A DNA stretch of 56,084 nt from Deltaproteobacteria bacterium (GCA_030694465.1 JAUXYJ010000043.1:1-56084); one strand, 5' to 3'; numbered from the stretch's first letter, positions 42,770 to 51,476 are shown. Notes: generated by a model from the sequence alone, not told the origin. Made by a program: numbers and translations.

Positions 42770-43666
42770 ATGGCGAGCGCGATCCACGAGACAATGACAG
42801 CACTATTGCAGCAGCGACCTGCGCTCTTGCGCGAGCTCTTGGTCGCCCTCGGGAGGCCTGTTTTTAGCGACGCGCTGCGGGTTGTCGATTCGAGCGTGCG
42901 TGTGGCCAACCCGATCGAGGTGCGGCCCGACGTGCTGCTTGCGGACCCAGCCAATCGGGACCCGTGGGTGATGATCGAGGTGCAGATGCAGCCTGATCCG
43001 GACAAGCGGCGGCGGTGGCTCTCGGCGGCTGGTGCGTTGGTCGCGTCGCGAGGAGTCGAGGGTGATCTGGTGGTGCTTACGACACAGCCCCGAGTGGCCA
43101 AGTGGGCCGAGAGTATTGCGCACACTGGAGGGCCCTTGGGGAGCAGGTTCTTGCTGATTCCGTCGGTGATTTTGCTGCAAGAATCGATGCTCGATGCGCT
43201 CTTGACGGGGACCCAGCCTGAGCTTGCGGTGTTTGCGATCTGGGCGGTAGCGCATCGCAAAGATGCCAAGGCGCGGTTGGTGTTGCGGCGGTGTCTCGGG
43301 CTCATCGAAGAGGTGGCGGATGCGCTGTTGCGGCGTGTGCTCGTTCAGGCCATGGTGTCCATGCTTGGTGACGCGATGGCGGCTGTGTTGAGGAGATGGA
43401 TGATGAACCCAGAGGCGATCCCAGAGACCCCCAAGGCCCGTGAGCTTCGGCTGCTCTACGAGGCCTTTGTCGAGCGCATGGAGGCCCGTGGAGAGGCCCG
43501 TGGAGAGGCCCGCGCGCTGCGTGTGTTTCTAGAGTCTCGTGGGTTTTTGCTCACAGATTCGGTGCGTTCGCGCATCTTGGCCTGCAGCGATCCTGCGGTG
43601 CTCGCGCGATGGATCGGGCGCGCAGCGTCGGCGACCGAGCTCTCGGATGTGTTCACCGACGAGTGA
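42770..43666 (+). CDS. Rpn/PD-(D/E)XK nuclease-like protein
   Basis: 298 residues. The N-terminal half has the Rpn/YhgA-like PD-(D/E)XK layout: ANPIEVRPDVLLADP-RDPWVMIEVQMQPDPDKRRRW, giving the Asp and Glu-x-Gln catalytic residues. The middle is helical, and near the end a tandem EARGEARGEAR (12-bp repeats from 43481) is typical of this family's C-terminus. Such proteins are recombination-promoting nucleases or transposase-like and often found near mobile DNA. It lies between the two EF-Tu-like genes and is flanked by two copies of the TCCAGCCACCGGTGGCG repeat. Confidence 0.75.
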   Translation: MASAIHETMTALLQQRPALLRELLVALGRPVFSDALRVVDSSVRVANPIEVRPDVLLADPANRDPWVMIEVQMQPDPDKRRRWLSAAGALVASRGVEGDLVVLTTQPRVAKWAESIAHTGGPLGSRFLLIPSVILLQESMLDALLTGTQPELAVFAIWAVAHRKDAKARLVLRRCLGLIEEVADALLRRVLVQAMVSMLGDAMAAVLRRWMMNPEAIPETPKARELRLLYEAFVERMEARGEARGEARALRVFLESRGFLLTDSVRSRILACSDPAVLARWIGRAASATELSDVFTDE

Positions 43667-43677
43667 GCTTGCGAGCC

Positions 43678-43694
43678 CGCCACCGGTGGCTGGA
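43678..43694 (-). repeat. TCCAGCCACCGGTGGCG repeat, copy 4
   Basis: Minus-strand copy starting 12 bp after the stop of the Rpn-like gene. Confidence 0.85.
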
Positions 43695-43709
43695 CTCACG
43701 CGCCGATCG

Positions 43710-45833
43710 CTATCCAATCGGGCGGGCGCACACGTTGGCGAAGCACGAGAGCCCTTCGCAGCAGTCGCCGTTGGCTCCGCACGTCTGCCCTTCGCGACGG
43801 CACTCGGCTGCGGGAGGTGGTTGGCAGGTGCTACGCGCGGGCATCGCGGGGTCTGGGCGGCAGCGGCCTGAGCAGCACTCGCCGTCGGTGGTGCACTCGG
43901 CGGTGGTGCTGCGGCAGGCGACGGGGGCCCAGTTGGCGCCGAAGTTTCCGGTGGCGAGGTCTTGTCCTGGGAGCCAGTACGCGGCGCGCGAGGGGTCTGT
44001 CCCGGCGGGCGCGTTGGTGTCGATCGCGGTCACCCAGATTTGCAACCGGCCGCCGCCGCGGCCCTGCGAGCGCAGGCCTCGCGTGCCCACCTGCGCGTTG
44101 CCGTACTCGCGCCGGGACATAAACGCGAGCCAGTAATATCCCCCAGAGTCGCCCTCGCGGGTTACAAAGGGCGAGAACGTGGGCCAGTACGAATCGCGTC
44201 CCATCGTGCCGCCGTTGGCCCGGTCGAGCCGCACGGGAGGGCCTCCGGCGGGTGCGATCGCGTAGAGCGCTCCACCGAAGGGTCGGGGGTCATTGATCAC
44301 GACAAACGAGTCGCCCGAGTACGAGTGCTCGCCGTGGGCAAACGCGATCATGCGCGAGTCGGGCGACCACGTTGGGTGCGCGTCGGCGGCGCCGCCTTCG
44401 GGGGCGGTAGACAGCGAGTTTCCTTGGTGAATCACACGCGGAGCGAGAAAGTTGTCGATGTCGACGGCTTGCATGACGGCGAGGTTTCCGCGGGTAAATT
44501 CGTCGCCGCGGCCGTCTTCTCGCTGGATCAATGCGACCGAGGCCCCGTTGGGTGACCACTCGGGGTGGATCGCGTTGGCCACCGGCAGGCCTGTGCTCGC
44601 GACGCTGGCACCTGTGAGCACGTCAAACGCACGCATCGCGCCGGTGCGTGACACGCCGAGCAGCCGTGTCGAGGTGGGATCAAACGTGAAGAACCACATG
44701 TCCGAGATGCGATTGGTTGCAAACAGTGTGGGCGACGGATTTCCTGACAAATCCCTGGTAAAGTCAAACACTGCTGCGCCATCGACCCCGCCCCCGAGCG
44801 GCGTGGCCAGAAAGCGCCCATCGCGCGAGGCTGTGTGACACCCCGGGCAGCGCTGCCCGCGCACCGGGTCCGGCGGAGGGTTGGGCACCGCGCGAGACCG
44901 CATCGCGGTGCCATCTGCGACGCGCATGATTTGCCCCTCGGTCGCCCCGGTCCAGTACCAGTAGTACACGTTGCCGTAGATCCCTCCGCGGGCAAACGAG
45001 AAGCGCTGGGGCTCGCCTGCGATCACCGCGCTTGAGCCCGCGAGGGATCGGTCGACCGTGAGCGTGCAGGGCTCGGTGGGGTCGCTGTCGGCGAGCACCC
45101 GCCACAGCGCGCGGTCGGGGACCCAGTGAAACTGAAAGCCCGCGTTGTCAAACGCGACGTACGCGGTCACAGTCACGTGCGGCTTGCGAATTTGCACGCG
45201 AAATACGTCTCCCATCACGCCGCGCTCCCACTGAATGTCCGCGGGCGCGACGTTGTGCGGCATCACGGTGTCGCGCAACGGATAGTGCACGGTGGCGCTG
45301 CGCGCGGGGTCCATCACCGCTGCGTCTGCGAAGCGCGCGATGTGCGCAGCGAGCGAGCCCGAGGGGGCGACCGCGCGATCGATGTTGACCTCGACGGTGG
45401 CCGTAGCGCTCAGCATCACGGCGCCCGCGCCCGTGGCTCGGACGGTCACCAAGACCGTGCCGCCGCTTAGCCCTGACGCGCTCACGACGCCGTCGGATGA
45501 CACGGTGGCGATGAGGTCATTGTCGATGGACCAGACGCCCGTCGTGAGGGCCGTGCGCACGCCGTCTCGGCGCACCACCACCGCGCGGAGCGCCAGCGTC
45601 GTGGGCATCGCGTCGCGCACCGTGAGCGTGGCCGTGGCCGGCTCGATCGCGATCGCCACGAGGTCGCTTGGTTGCTCGCGCGAGGTGTCTTGTGCGACGT
45701 CCTCGGCGGGGCCCAGCGCGTCGGTTGCTGCGCTCTCGCGAAGGACATCGCGTGGCACCACATCCGGCGTGCTGTTGGGAGTTGAGCAGCCCGCGATGCA
45801 GGCGATGAGTCCGAACGTTAACCGTGCGCGCAT
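43710..45833 (-). CDS. large lipoprotein: Ig-like, CxxCH and TolB-like propeller
   Basis: 707 residues. Lipobox IACIAGC (Cys16). After an Asp-rich linker comes a Big_2-type Ig-like domain (VWSIDNDLIATVSSDGVVSASGLSGGTVLVTV). RCPGCHTAS is a CxxCH heme-type motif. TolB/PD40-like blades follow (HPEWSPNGASVALI, HPTWSPDSRMIAFAHG). The end carries dense disulfide repeats (CTTDGECCSGRC, CRREGQTCGANGDCCEGLSC), as in dickkopf-like Cys-rich tails of myxobacterial surface proteins. The ATG at 45833 gives the signal peptide. The role is unknown; a c-type heme is possible, but a lone CxxCH in a lipoprotein is not proof. Confidence 0.75.
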   Translation of the reverse strand: MRARLTFGLIACIAGCSTPNSTPDVVPRDVLRESAATDALGPAEDVAQDTSREQPSDLVAIAIEPATATLTVRDAMPTTLALRAVVVRRDGVRTALTTGVWSIDNDLIATVSSDGVVSASGLSGGTVLVTVRATGAGAVMLSATATVEVNIDRAVAPSGSLAAHIARFADAAVMDPARSATVHYPLRDTVMPHNVAPADIQWERGVMGDVFRVQIRKPHVTVTAYVAFDNAGFQFHWVPDRALWRVLADSDPTEPCTLTVDRSLAGSSAVIAGEPQRFSFARGGIYGNVYYWYWTGATEGQIMRVADGTAMRSRAVPNPPPDPVRGQRCPGCHTASRDGRFLATPLGGGVDGAAVFDFTRDLSGNPSPTLFATNRISDMWFFTFDPTSTRLLGVSRTGAMRAFDVLTGASVASTGLPVANAIHPEWSPNGASVALIQREDGRGDEFTRGNLAVMQAVDIDNFLAPRVIHQGNSLSTAPEGGAADAHPTWSPDSRMIAFAHGEHSYSGDSFVVINDPRPFGGALYAIAPAGGPPVRLDRANGGTMGRDSYWPTFSPFVTREGDSGGYYWLAFMSRREYGNAQVGTRGLRSQGRGGGRLQIWVTAIDTNAPAGTDPSRAAYWLPGQDLATGNFGANWAPVACRSTTAECTTDGECCSGRCRPDPAMPARSTCQPPPAAECRREGQTCGANGDCCEGLSCFANVCARPIG

Positions 45834-45902
45834 GTCGCAGTGTCGTCGCAACGCGTGGTCGATGTAAACCGCGCAACAAGCGAGACAGCGCATGACGCGG
45901 TC

Positions 45903-45919
45903 CGCCACCGGTGGCTGGA
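45903..45919 (-). repeat. TCCAGCCACCGGTGGCG repeat, copy 5
   Basis: Minus-strand copy 48 bp upstream of EF-Tu-like gene 2, in the divergent space with the lipoprotein gene. Confidence 0.85.
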
Positions 45920-45967
45920 TGGTTGTGGGCGTAGCAAGCGCGAATTGTTCGCTACACTCGGCCAACA

Positions 45968-47173
45968 ATGCCCGACAACGAGCAGCTCTTGTCCGCGCGT
46001 GTCGCGGTGGTTGGCCTTCGCGAGCACGGGACGAGCGAGGTGGTTGAGGGCCTGCGCGCCCTGATCACACGCGACCGAGTCAACGGAGTGATCCGCAGGC
46101 TCCCGACGCAATCCCCGGACGATCCGCCCATGATCTTCAACGATTTTGGCCCGCGGCGTGGGGCACCGAGCATGCACAGCCTCAAGAGTGGCAAGCGGCC
46201 GTATGCGCTGTGGGAGTGCGTCGATGGGGTCGAGTCGCTGCTGTTTGTACGAGGGGTTCCGCTGCAAGGGGTGCTCTGGGTGATCGCTGCAGAGGAGCCC
46301 TTGCCCGGGCGCGCGCTGGCCACGGAGATGCTCGCGTGTGCGCGAGTCTTGGGTGCCGAGACCGCGGTGATCTATCTGCATGAGGCGCACAGCGAGGCGG
46401 GGGCCAGAGCGCTTAACAACATTGAGTACAACGCGCGGCGGTGGCTCAACGACGCTGGCTTCGAGGGAGACCACGCCGTACTTGTGCGCGGCACTGGCGA
46501 GATCACTCCGTATGCTGGCCTCGCGTGGCAGCCTGGGATCGCCGAGCTCTGGGAGCAGCTCGACATCGCTATAACCTATCGAAAGAGCGAAGACGATAGG
46601 CTGTGGCTATCAATCGCGGACCCGCAGATGGACCTGGCTCGCCCTGGTGTCGCCGCGTCCACGATGATCGTACGGCGCGGAGTGGTCGAGGTCGGGGACG
46701 CAGTGGATCTCCTCGGGCCTTCGGGGCGTCGGTCTGTGCGGGTCTGCGAGATGACGTACTCGGGTCGACCCAAGCAGCGCATGGGCGAGGGAGAAGCCGC
46801 GGTGGTGATGCTTGAGGGCATAGGCCAGGGCGAGATCTCGCGGGCCGATGTCGTCGTGGGGCCGGGGCAAGAGCGCCTGGTCTCGACCCTCCGTGCGATC
46901 GGGTTTGCCTGCGGAAACCCAGATGCGACGGATCCACGCACGCGCGCGCCCATGGCTCGGGGAGAGCTCACGCTGACCCTCGCCAACGGGGCCGAGCAGC
47001 GCGCTGAGATTGTGTCGGTCGACGAGGGAGCCCTAGCCCGCGGCGCGAGTGAGCTGGTGCTGCAGCTGTCTGAGCCGCTCGTGCTCGATGTCGACATGGT
47101 GCTGCACATTCGCTCGGCCAAGCGCGTGGTCGCGATGCTGCGAGTGACCGAGCTGCTCTCTTCACTCTCTTAA
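45968..47173 (+). CDS. EF-Tu-like pseudo-GTPase 2
   Basis: 401 residues, paralogue of 41423-42613. The P-loop reads VVGLREHGTSEVVEGL, with Thr in place of the P-loop Lys. G4 reads YLHEAH instead of FLNKCD. Domain 2 lines up with EF-Tu over its whole length (LWLSIADPQMDLARPGV with FLLPIEDVFSISGRGTV; MIVRRGVVEVGDAVDLLG with GRVERGIIKVGEEVEIVG; AVVMLEGIGQGEISRADVVVGPG with [22 protein letters not shown]). Domain 3 ends LSEPLVLDVDMVLHIRSAKRVVAMLRV. Both paralogues share the HGTSEV-EGLR block, so loss of the Lys predates the duplication. The stop overlaps the convergent hydrolase gene stop by 3 bp. Confidence 0.8.
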   Translation: MPDNEQLLSARVAVVGLREHGTSEVVEGLRALITRDRVNGVIRRLPTQSPDDPPMIFNDFGPRRGAPSMHSLKSGKRPYALWECVDGVESLLFVRGVPLQGVLWVIAAEEPLPGRALATEMLACARVLGAETAVIYLHEAHSEAGARALNNIEYNARRWLNDAGFEGDHAVLVRGTGEITPYAGLAWQPGIAELWEQLDIAITYRKSEDDRLWLSIADPQMDLARPGVAASTMIVRRGVVEVGDAVDLLGPSGRRSVRVCEMTYSGRPKQRMGEGEAAVVMLEGIGQGEISRADVVVGPGQERLVSTLRAIGFACGNPDATDPRTRAPMARGELTLTLANGAEQRAEIVSVDEGALARGASELVLQLSEPLVLDVDMVLHIRSAKRVVAMLRVTELLSSLS

Positions 47174-48333
47174 CGTGCCCGGGTGCTCGCGAGGGCCTGT
47201 CGTGAGAGCCACGCGCCGGTGGGCGTGAGGTACGCGCTGGTGTCGACGCTGCGGGTCGCGCGCTCGGCGAGGGCGATGAGAACTACCTGCGAAATGTCAC
47301 GCACTTGCGCGTCCATGGCGCTGCCCGTGGGGCAGAAAGTGCACGCGAGACCGCAGCTCGAGCGCATGTCCAAGAACTGCATGTGCCCAGTGTTTGCGAG
47401 GGTGATCTCGCTCGCGGGGTTTGTGCCTGCCATAAAGAACCGCTGGTAATTGCTCGCCGTGGGAGCGCAGGGCATTCCGAACATGCTGGTGCCACCGAGC
47501 GCTGCGCCAACGAACGCGCTCGGGCCACGGTAGGCCGTGAGGGCTGTGACCGCAGAGGGGTAGTCTGGGCCTGCCGAAGTGCCTGGCGGAGGGGCGTCGA
47601 CGGGATCAAACCCGACGAGCCCGGCGGCGTTGGTCTGAGCGGCCGCGAGGGCCGAGATTTTTCCGCCGCGAGAGTGGCCTGCGAACACGACTCTGCGCGT
47701 GTCGAGCTGCCCACGGAGCTCGGGCGTAGCGCTCGCGTCGGTGACAACCGCTGCGGCCATGTTGGCTAGCGCACGGTGCGCGATCGAGCGCGGAAGTCCT
47801 CCGCTCTCCGTCGTAGTATCCCAGCGAATCACCACGTATCCCCATCGCGCGGCCCTGAGCGCATACGACTGATACTGGGCCCCGCCGAGCTGAAACCCGT
47901 TGGACAAAACGATCACCGGAAACGGCGCCTCTCGTCCCGGCGCGCTCCCGATGGGCACGGTGATCGCGACCTGCACGCTGCAGTCATTGCCGGCGCATCC
48001 CGTGCTGGTATTGAGCCGCACATTGCGCACGGCGAGGGACATCGCGGTGAGGGGCCCGTTGCCACTGTAGTCCGCTGTGGCCGGGGGCATGCTGTCCATG
48101 GGCGGCGCGAGCACGTCGGGCGCGTCCTCGGGAGCGGGTGTTGCGTCCATCATCGGGATGATCACGTCGGGCGAGGTCACGGCCGTGTCTTTGGGCACGG
48201 TCCCGTCGGCTTCGCGCGTGTCGTCAGCGATTTCGCTGTCCAGAGGGCGCGAGGCGTCTTGAGCGAGCGTGGGCGGAGCGCCGCACGCAGACACCAACAC
48301 AGCCAACAAAAGGGCAGAGCGAGGGGTACGCAT
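47170..48333 (-). CDS. alpha/beta-hydrolase lipoprotein (chlorophyllase-like)
   Basis: 387 residues. Lipobox LVSAC (Cys17), Asp/Thr/Pro linker to about 90, then a hydrolase: IVLSNGFQLGGAQYQSYALRAARWGYVVIRWD as the strand-turn before the oxyanion hole, VVFAGHSRGGKISALAA with nucleophile Ser221, and Asp/His candidates later (NTGHMQFLDM). GHSRGG is the chlorophyllase/PET-hydrolase-like nucleophile elbow. A Cys cluster (SSCGLACTFC) is unusual in this fold. Substrate unknown; secreted ester hydrolysis is likely. AT-rich bases upstream (48334-48529, no gene seen) probably hold promoters for this gene and for 48530. Confidence 0.78.
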   Translation of the reverse strand: MRTPRSALLLAVLVSACGAPPTLAQDASRPLDSEIADDTREADGTVPKDTAVTSPDVIIPMMDATPAPEDAPDVLAPPMDSMPPATADYSGNGPLTAMSLAVRNVRLNTSTGCAGNDCSVQVAITVPIGSAPGREAPFPVIVLSNGFQLGGAQYQSYALRAARWGYVVIRWDTTTESGGLPRSIAHRALANMAAAVVTDASATPELRGQLDTRRVVFAGHSRGGKISALAAAQTNAAGLVGFDPVDAPPPGTSAGPDYPSAVTALTAYRGPSAFVGAALGGTSMFGMPCAPTASNYQRFFMAGTNPASEITLANTGHMQFLDMRSSCGLACTFCPTGSAMDAQVRDISQVVLIALAERATRSVDTSAYLTPTGAWLSRQALASTRAR

Positions 48334-48529
48334 AGTGAGATATTTACTACACGTAATATTCGTTGTCGAAGTATCTCGGACAGCGCCGGTCACATCGCTC
48401 ACACGAGGGGCAACTGCGCACACGTAGGAGCGCGCGAATTGAGCCAAGATCGAGCCTTTTTGCAGAGATCGTGTATGATAATCGATCAGATTATTTGCGG
48501 CATCCCCGCCTGCCTGAGGAGACTTCTTG

Positions 48530-50629
48530 ATGACCCGACCATTTGCTTTGAACCGCGCGCTGCTGACCGCGGTGTGTGTGACGCTCTCGACGGGGTGCTC
48601 GCTCTTGGTCCAGCCAGATTTGCAGCGACTGGATGGCGCCGCAGCGGATGCAGCGTCGGACATCACGATGAGCATCGATCGAGACCCCCCGACAGAGGGC
48701 GGGGTGGTTGAAGAGGCTGGCGCGGATGTTGTTTCTACCGAGACGAGCACTGACGCGAGCGTCGAGGCGGGGCCCGATGCCATGACCGCGTGCCCGTTGG
48801 GCTGCAACGATGGCGTAGGGTGCACCGAAGACAGCTGCAACGAGATGACAGGGACCTGTGTTTTTACAGCGAACTCGGCGATGTGTCGCGCTGGCGAGGT
48901 GTGCAATCCCGCGATGGGTGGCTGCGTGATGCAGGGCTGCCGCAACGACAACGAGTGCGACGACCGCAACGCGTGCAACGGGGCCGAGACCTGCGCGAGC
49001 GGGATGTGTCGCGGAGGCACTCCGCTCTCGTGTGACGACGGCGACGCGTGCAACGGGGCTGAGACCTGTGACCCGGCCGCTGGCTGCCGCGCAGGGAGCC
49101 CCTTGCGCTGCGATGACGGCCTGTTTTGCAACGGAACCGAGACCTGCGAGCGCGCGCGAGGGTGCGTGCCGGGGACGGCTCCCACGTGCGATGACCGGGT
49201 CGCCTGCACCACCGATCGCTGCAACGAGACCACGCGCGCTTGTGAGGCCGCGCCCAACCCTGCGCTCTGCCCAGCGGGTCAGGTCTGCAATCCAGCGATG
49301 GGTGGGTGCGTGATGCAGGGCTGCCGCAACGATGGCGAGTGTGACGACCGCAACGTGTGCAATGGTGTCGAGCGCTGCAACATGGGGACGTGCTTGGCGG
49401 GTACGGCCATGGTCTGCGACGACCGCAACGCGTGCAACGGCGTGGAGTCGTGCGACCCAACGCGCGGATGCCGACCTGGCACAGCGCTCATGTGCGATGA
49501 CGGGCAATTTTGCAACGGCGTAGAGACCTGCCGTGCAGAGATCGGGTGCGTCGGCGCGGCGGCTCCGACGTGCAACGACAGCTCGGCGTGCACCAATGAT
49601 CTGTGCGTGTCGACCGCGAACATGGGCCGTGGCGCGTGTGCAAACACCCCGATTGATGCAGACGGCGACGGGTTTCCGGCGGCGAGGGTGATGGGGATGG
49701 CGTGCGCGGTGGGCACCGATTGCGACGACAGCAACCGCGCGATTAACCCCTCTGCCCGTGAGGTGTGCAACGGTCTGGATGACAACTGCAACGGAGCCAT
49801 TGACGAAGGCCTCACGTGCACGGGTCCTGCCAATGATCTCTGCGTCGCAGCGCAAGCGATCACGCTCACGGCGGCGATGATGACGACCACCGTGATGGGC
49901 ACCACGACGGCCTCGGGCTCGGGCGTCAACAGCGGCTGTGGTGGCACCGGCGGCGATGTTTGGTACCAGATCACCTATCCCACGGGCATGGATCTCACCG
50001 TCGAGGCGGTAGGCGTTGGCAGCATGGACCCGGTGCTGGTCTATCGCACGTCGTGCACGTCGGCAGATCTCGCGTGCAACGACGACCGACGCGCCAATGA
50101 GCGGGGATCGCGCATTTGGATTCGCAACAACCCTGCGCCGGGTGGTGGCGCCACGCGGACTGCGATTATCGTCGTGGACTCGTATTCGGCCGCGACCGAG
50201 GGTGCGTTTTCGCTCACCGCGCGGGTCTCGGCGGCGGCGAATTATGGGACGTGTGGACAGGGACGCTTTAACGTCTCAGCGGGTGGCACTGTCTTCTCGT
50301 ACGCGCCGTTCGGCCTGGGAATGTTCAGCGGAAGCTGCGGCATTGCCGGTTACACGGTCGCCCCCGAAGAGGTGTACTACTTCACCTCGTCCGGTGGGAT
50401 GTTTACCGCGGTCGCGCAGGGCTCTGGCCTTCGCCCCATGATCACCGGCCGTGAGGGCATGGTGAGCTCGTGCCCAGGCACCGAGCGGGGCTGCGTGCTC
50501 GCCGGAGGCAGCGGCGCCTCAGCGACCCTCACAAGCTCGCTCAACAACGGCTGGCTCTTGGTCGATGGCTTGGTCGGCTCCGGCGCTGGCTCTGCCACGA
50601 CCTACACCCTGCGCTACACGCCACGCTGA
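48530..50629 (+). CDS. MopE-like Cys-rich lipoprotein
   Basis: 699 residues from the ATG with AGGAG 8 bases upstream. Lipobox TLSTGC. An acidic linker leads to ~300 residues of Cys-rich repeats (CDDRNACNGAETC, CDDGLFCNGTETC) with a 128-residue module present twice. The MopE-type metal-binding segment follows (DADGDGF...CDDSNRAINPSAREVCNGLDDNCNGAIDEG), as in copper/calcium-binding surface proteins. The last ~280 residues hold beta-sandwich domains (DVWYQITYPTGMDLTVEAVGVGSMDPVLVYRTSC). Probably a surface, disulfide-rich, metal-binding protein. Confidence 0.85.
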   Translation: MTRPFALNRALLTAVCVTLSTGCSLLVQPDLQRLDGAAADAASDITMSIDRDPPTEGGVVEEAGADVVSTETSTDASVEAGPDAMTACPLGCNDGVGCTEDSCNEMTGTCVFTANSAMCRAGEVCNPAMGGCVMQGCRNDNECDDRNACNGAETCASGMCRGGTPLSCDDGDACNGAETCDPAAGCRAGSPLRCDDGLFCNGTETCERARGCVPGTAPTCDDRVACTTDRCNETTRACEAAPNPALCPAGQVCNPAMGGCVMQGCRNDGECDDRNVCNGVERCNMGTCLAGTAMVCDDRNACNGVESCDPTRGCRPGTALMCDDGQFCNGVETCRAEIGCVGAAAPTCNDSSACTNDLCVSTANMGRGACANTPIDADGDGFPAARVMGMACAVGTDCDDSNRAINPSAREVCNGLDDNCNGAIDEGLTCTGPANDLCVAAQAITLTAAMMTTTVMGTTTASGSGVNSGCGGTGGDVWYQITYPTGMDLTVEAVGVGSMDPVLVYRTSCTSADLACNDDRRANERGSRIWIRNNPAPGGGATRTAIIVVDSYSAATEGAFSLTARVSAAANYGTCGQGRFNVSAGGTVFSYAPFGLGMFSGSCGIAGYTVAPEEVYYFTSSGGMFTAVAQGSGLRPMITGREGMVSSCPGTERGCVLAGGSGASATLTSSLNNGWLLVDGLVGSGAGSATTYTLRYTPR
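48897..49640. repeat. 384-bp internal module repeat in the MopE-like gene
   Basis: Two modules start with the same AGGT-x-TGCAATCC context at 48897 and 49281, exactly 384 bp (128 codons) apart. The first ~80 bp of each are nearly identical; the rest diverges. Confidence 0.85.
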
Positions 50630-50688
50630 ATCACCGTTCATTCAGTGCTTGCATGTGGGGGCGGGCCTTTGCGACAAGCGACACCGAG

Positions 50689-51405
50689 ATGAGCGCAATG
50701 CGTGCAACGTTGGGGGGACTTGAGGCCACGGTGGTCGAGACGCAGCCAGGTGTCCGAGGCCCTGTGGTGGTCTTGCTTCACGGGTTTGGCGCGCCGGGGA
50801 CAGACCTGGTCTCATTCGCGAGAGCGCTCGATGTGCCGCGGGGGACACGGTTTGTGTTTCCGATGGCGCCGATCAAGCTGCCTGAGTTTGGCCCTATGGC
50901 CGACGCGCGCGCCTGGTGGCGCATTGACATGATGCGCTTGCAACAAGACATGATGACCGGTCGATTCGATCGCTTGATGCGCGAGGTACCCGACGGACTC
51001 GTCCCCGCACGTGCGAAAATGATCGCGCTCTTGGACGACGTGCAGAGCGCGCTCGGAGTCACCGCGGACAAGATTATTTTGGGAGGCTTTTCGCAGGGCG
51101 CAATGCTCTCGTGCGACGTCGCGCTTCACAGTGGGCTCCCGCTCGCGGGGCTGGTATTGCTCTCAGGGACCCTCGTGGCAGAGAGCGTGTGGCGGCCGCT
51201 GTTGCCTGCACGCAAGGGCCTCGCGGTGTTTCAGAGCCACGGCCAGATGGACCCTATTTTGCCGTACGCGGCGGCCGAATTGCTGCGCGACATGCTCGTC
51301 GAGGCAGAGCTCAACGTGTCGTTTGAGTCCTTTCGCGGAGGCCACGAGATCCCGGGGTCTGTCCTCGAAGCTCTCTCGCGCTTTGTGCATAAACGGCTCG
51401 CGTGA
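50689..51405 (+). CDS. carboxylesterase / phospholipase family hydrolase
   Basis: 238 residues. Family hallmarks of the EstB/YpfH-type cytosolic esterases: VVLLHGFGAPGTDLVSFA (oxyanion loop), FPMAPIKLPEFGPMADARAWWRIDM, IILGGFSQGAMLSCDVAL (GFSQG nucleophile), FQSHGQMDPILPY (acid Asp) and RGGHEIPGSVLEAL (catalytic His). The ATG at 50689 is chosen; ATGs at 50653 and 50698 are possible. No signal peptide. It hydrolyses short acyl esters or acyl-protein/lysophospholipid substrates. Confidence 0.85.
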   Translation: MSAMRATLGGLEATVVETQPGVRGPVVVLLHGFGAPGTDLVSFARALDVPRGTRFVFPMAPIKLPEFGPMADARAWWRIDMMRLQQDMMTGRFDRLMREVPDGLVPARAKMIALLDDVQSALGVTADKIILGGFSQGAMLSCDVALHSGLPLAGLVLLSGTLVAESVWRPLLPARKGLAVFQSHGQMDPILPYAAAELLRDMLVEAELNVSFESFRGGHEIPGSVLEALSRFVHKRLA

Positions 51406-51476
51406 CCGTGTGTTCTCTTTGTGGTCGCTCGTTGGCGGTCGCGATTTCACCCTGCGTTCGCATTTCACGAGGCTCT

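Noticed and set aside
48491..49855. Long minus-strand frame opposite the MopE-like gene
   Set aside because: The plus strand carries a signal peptide, ribosome site and Cys repeats; the minus frame is its shadow.
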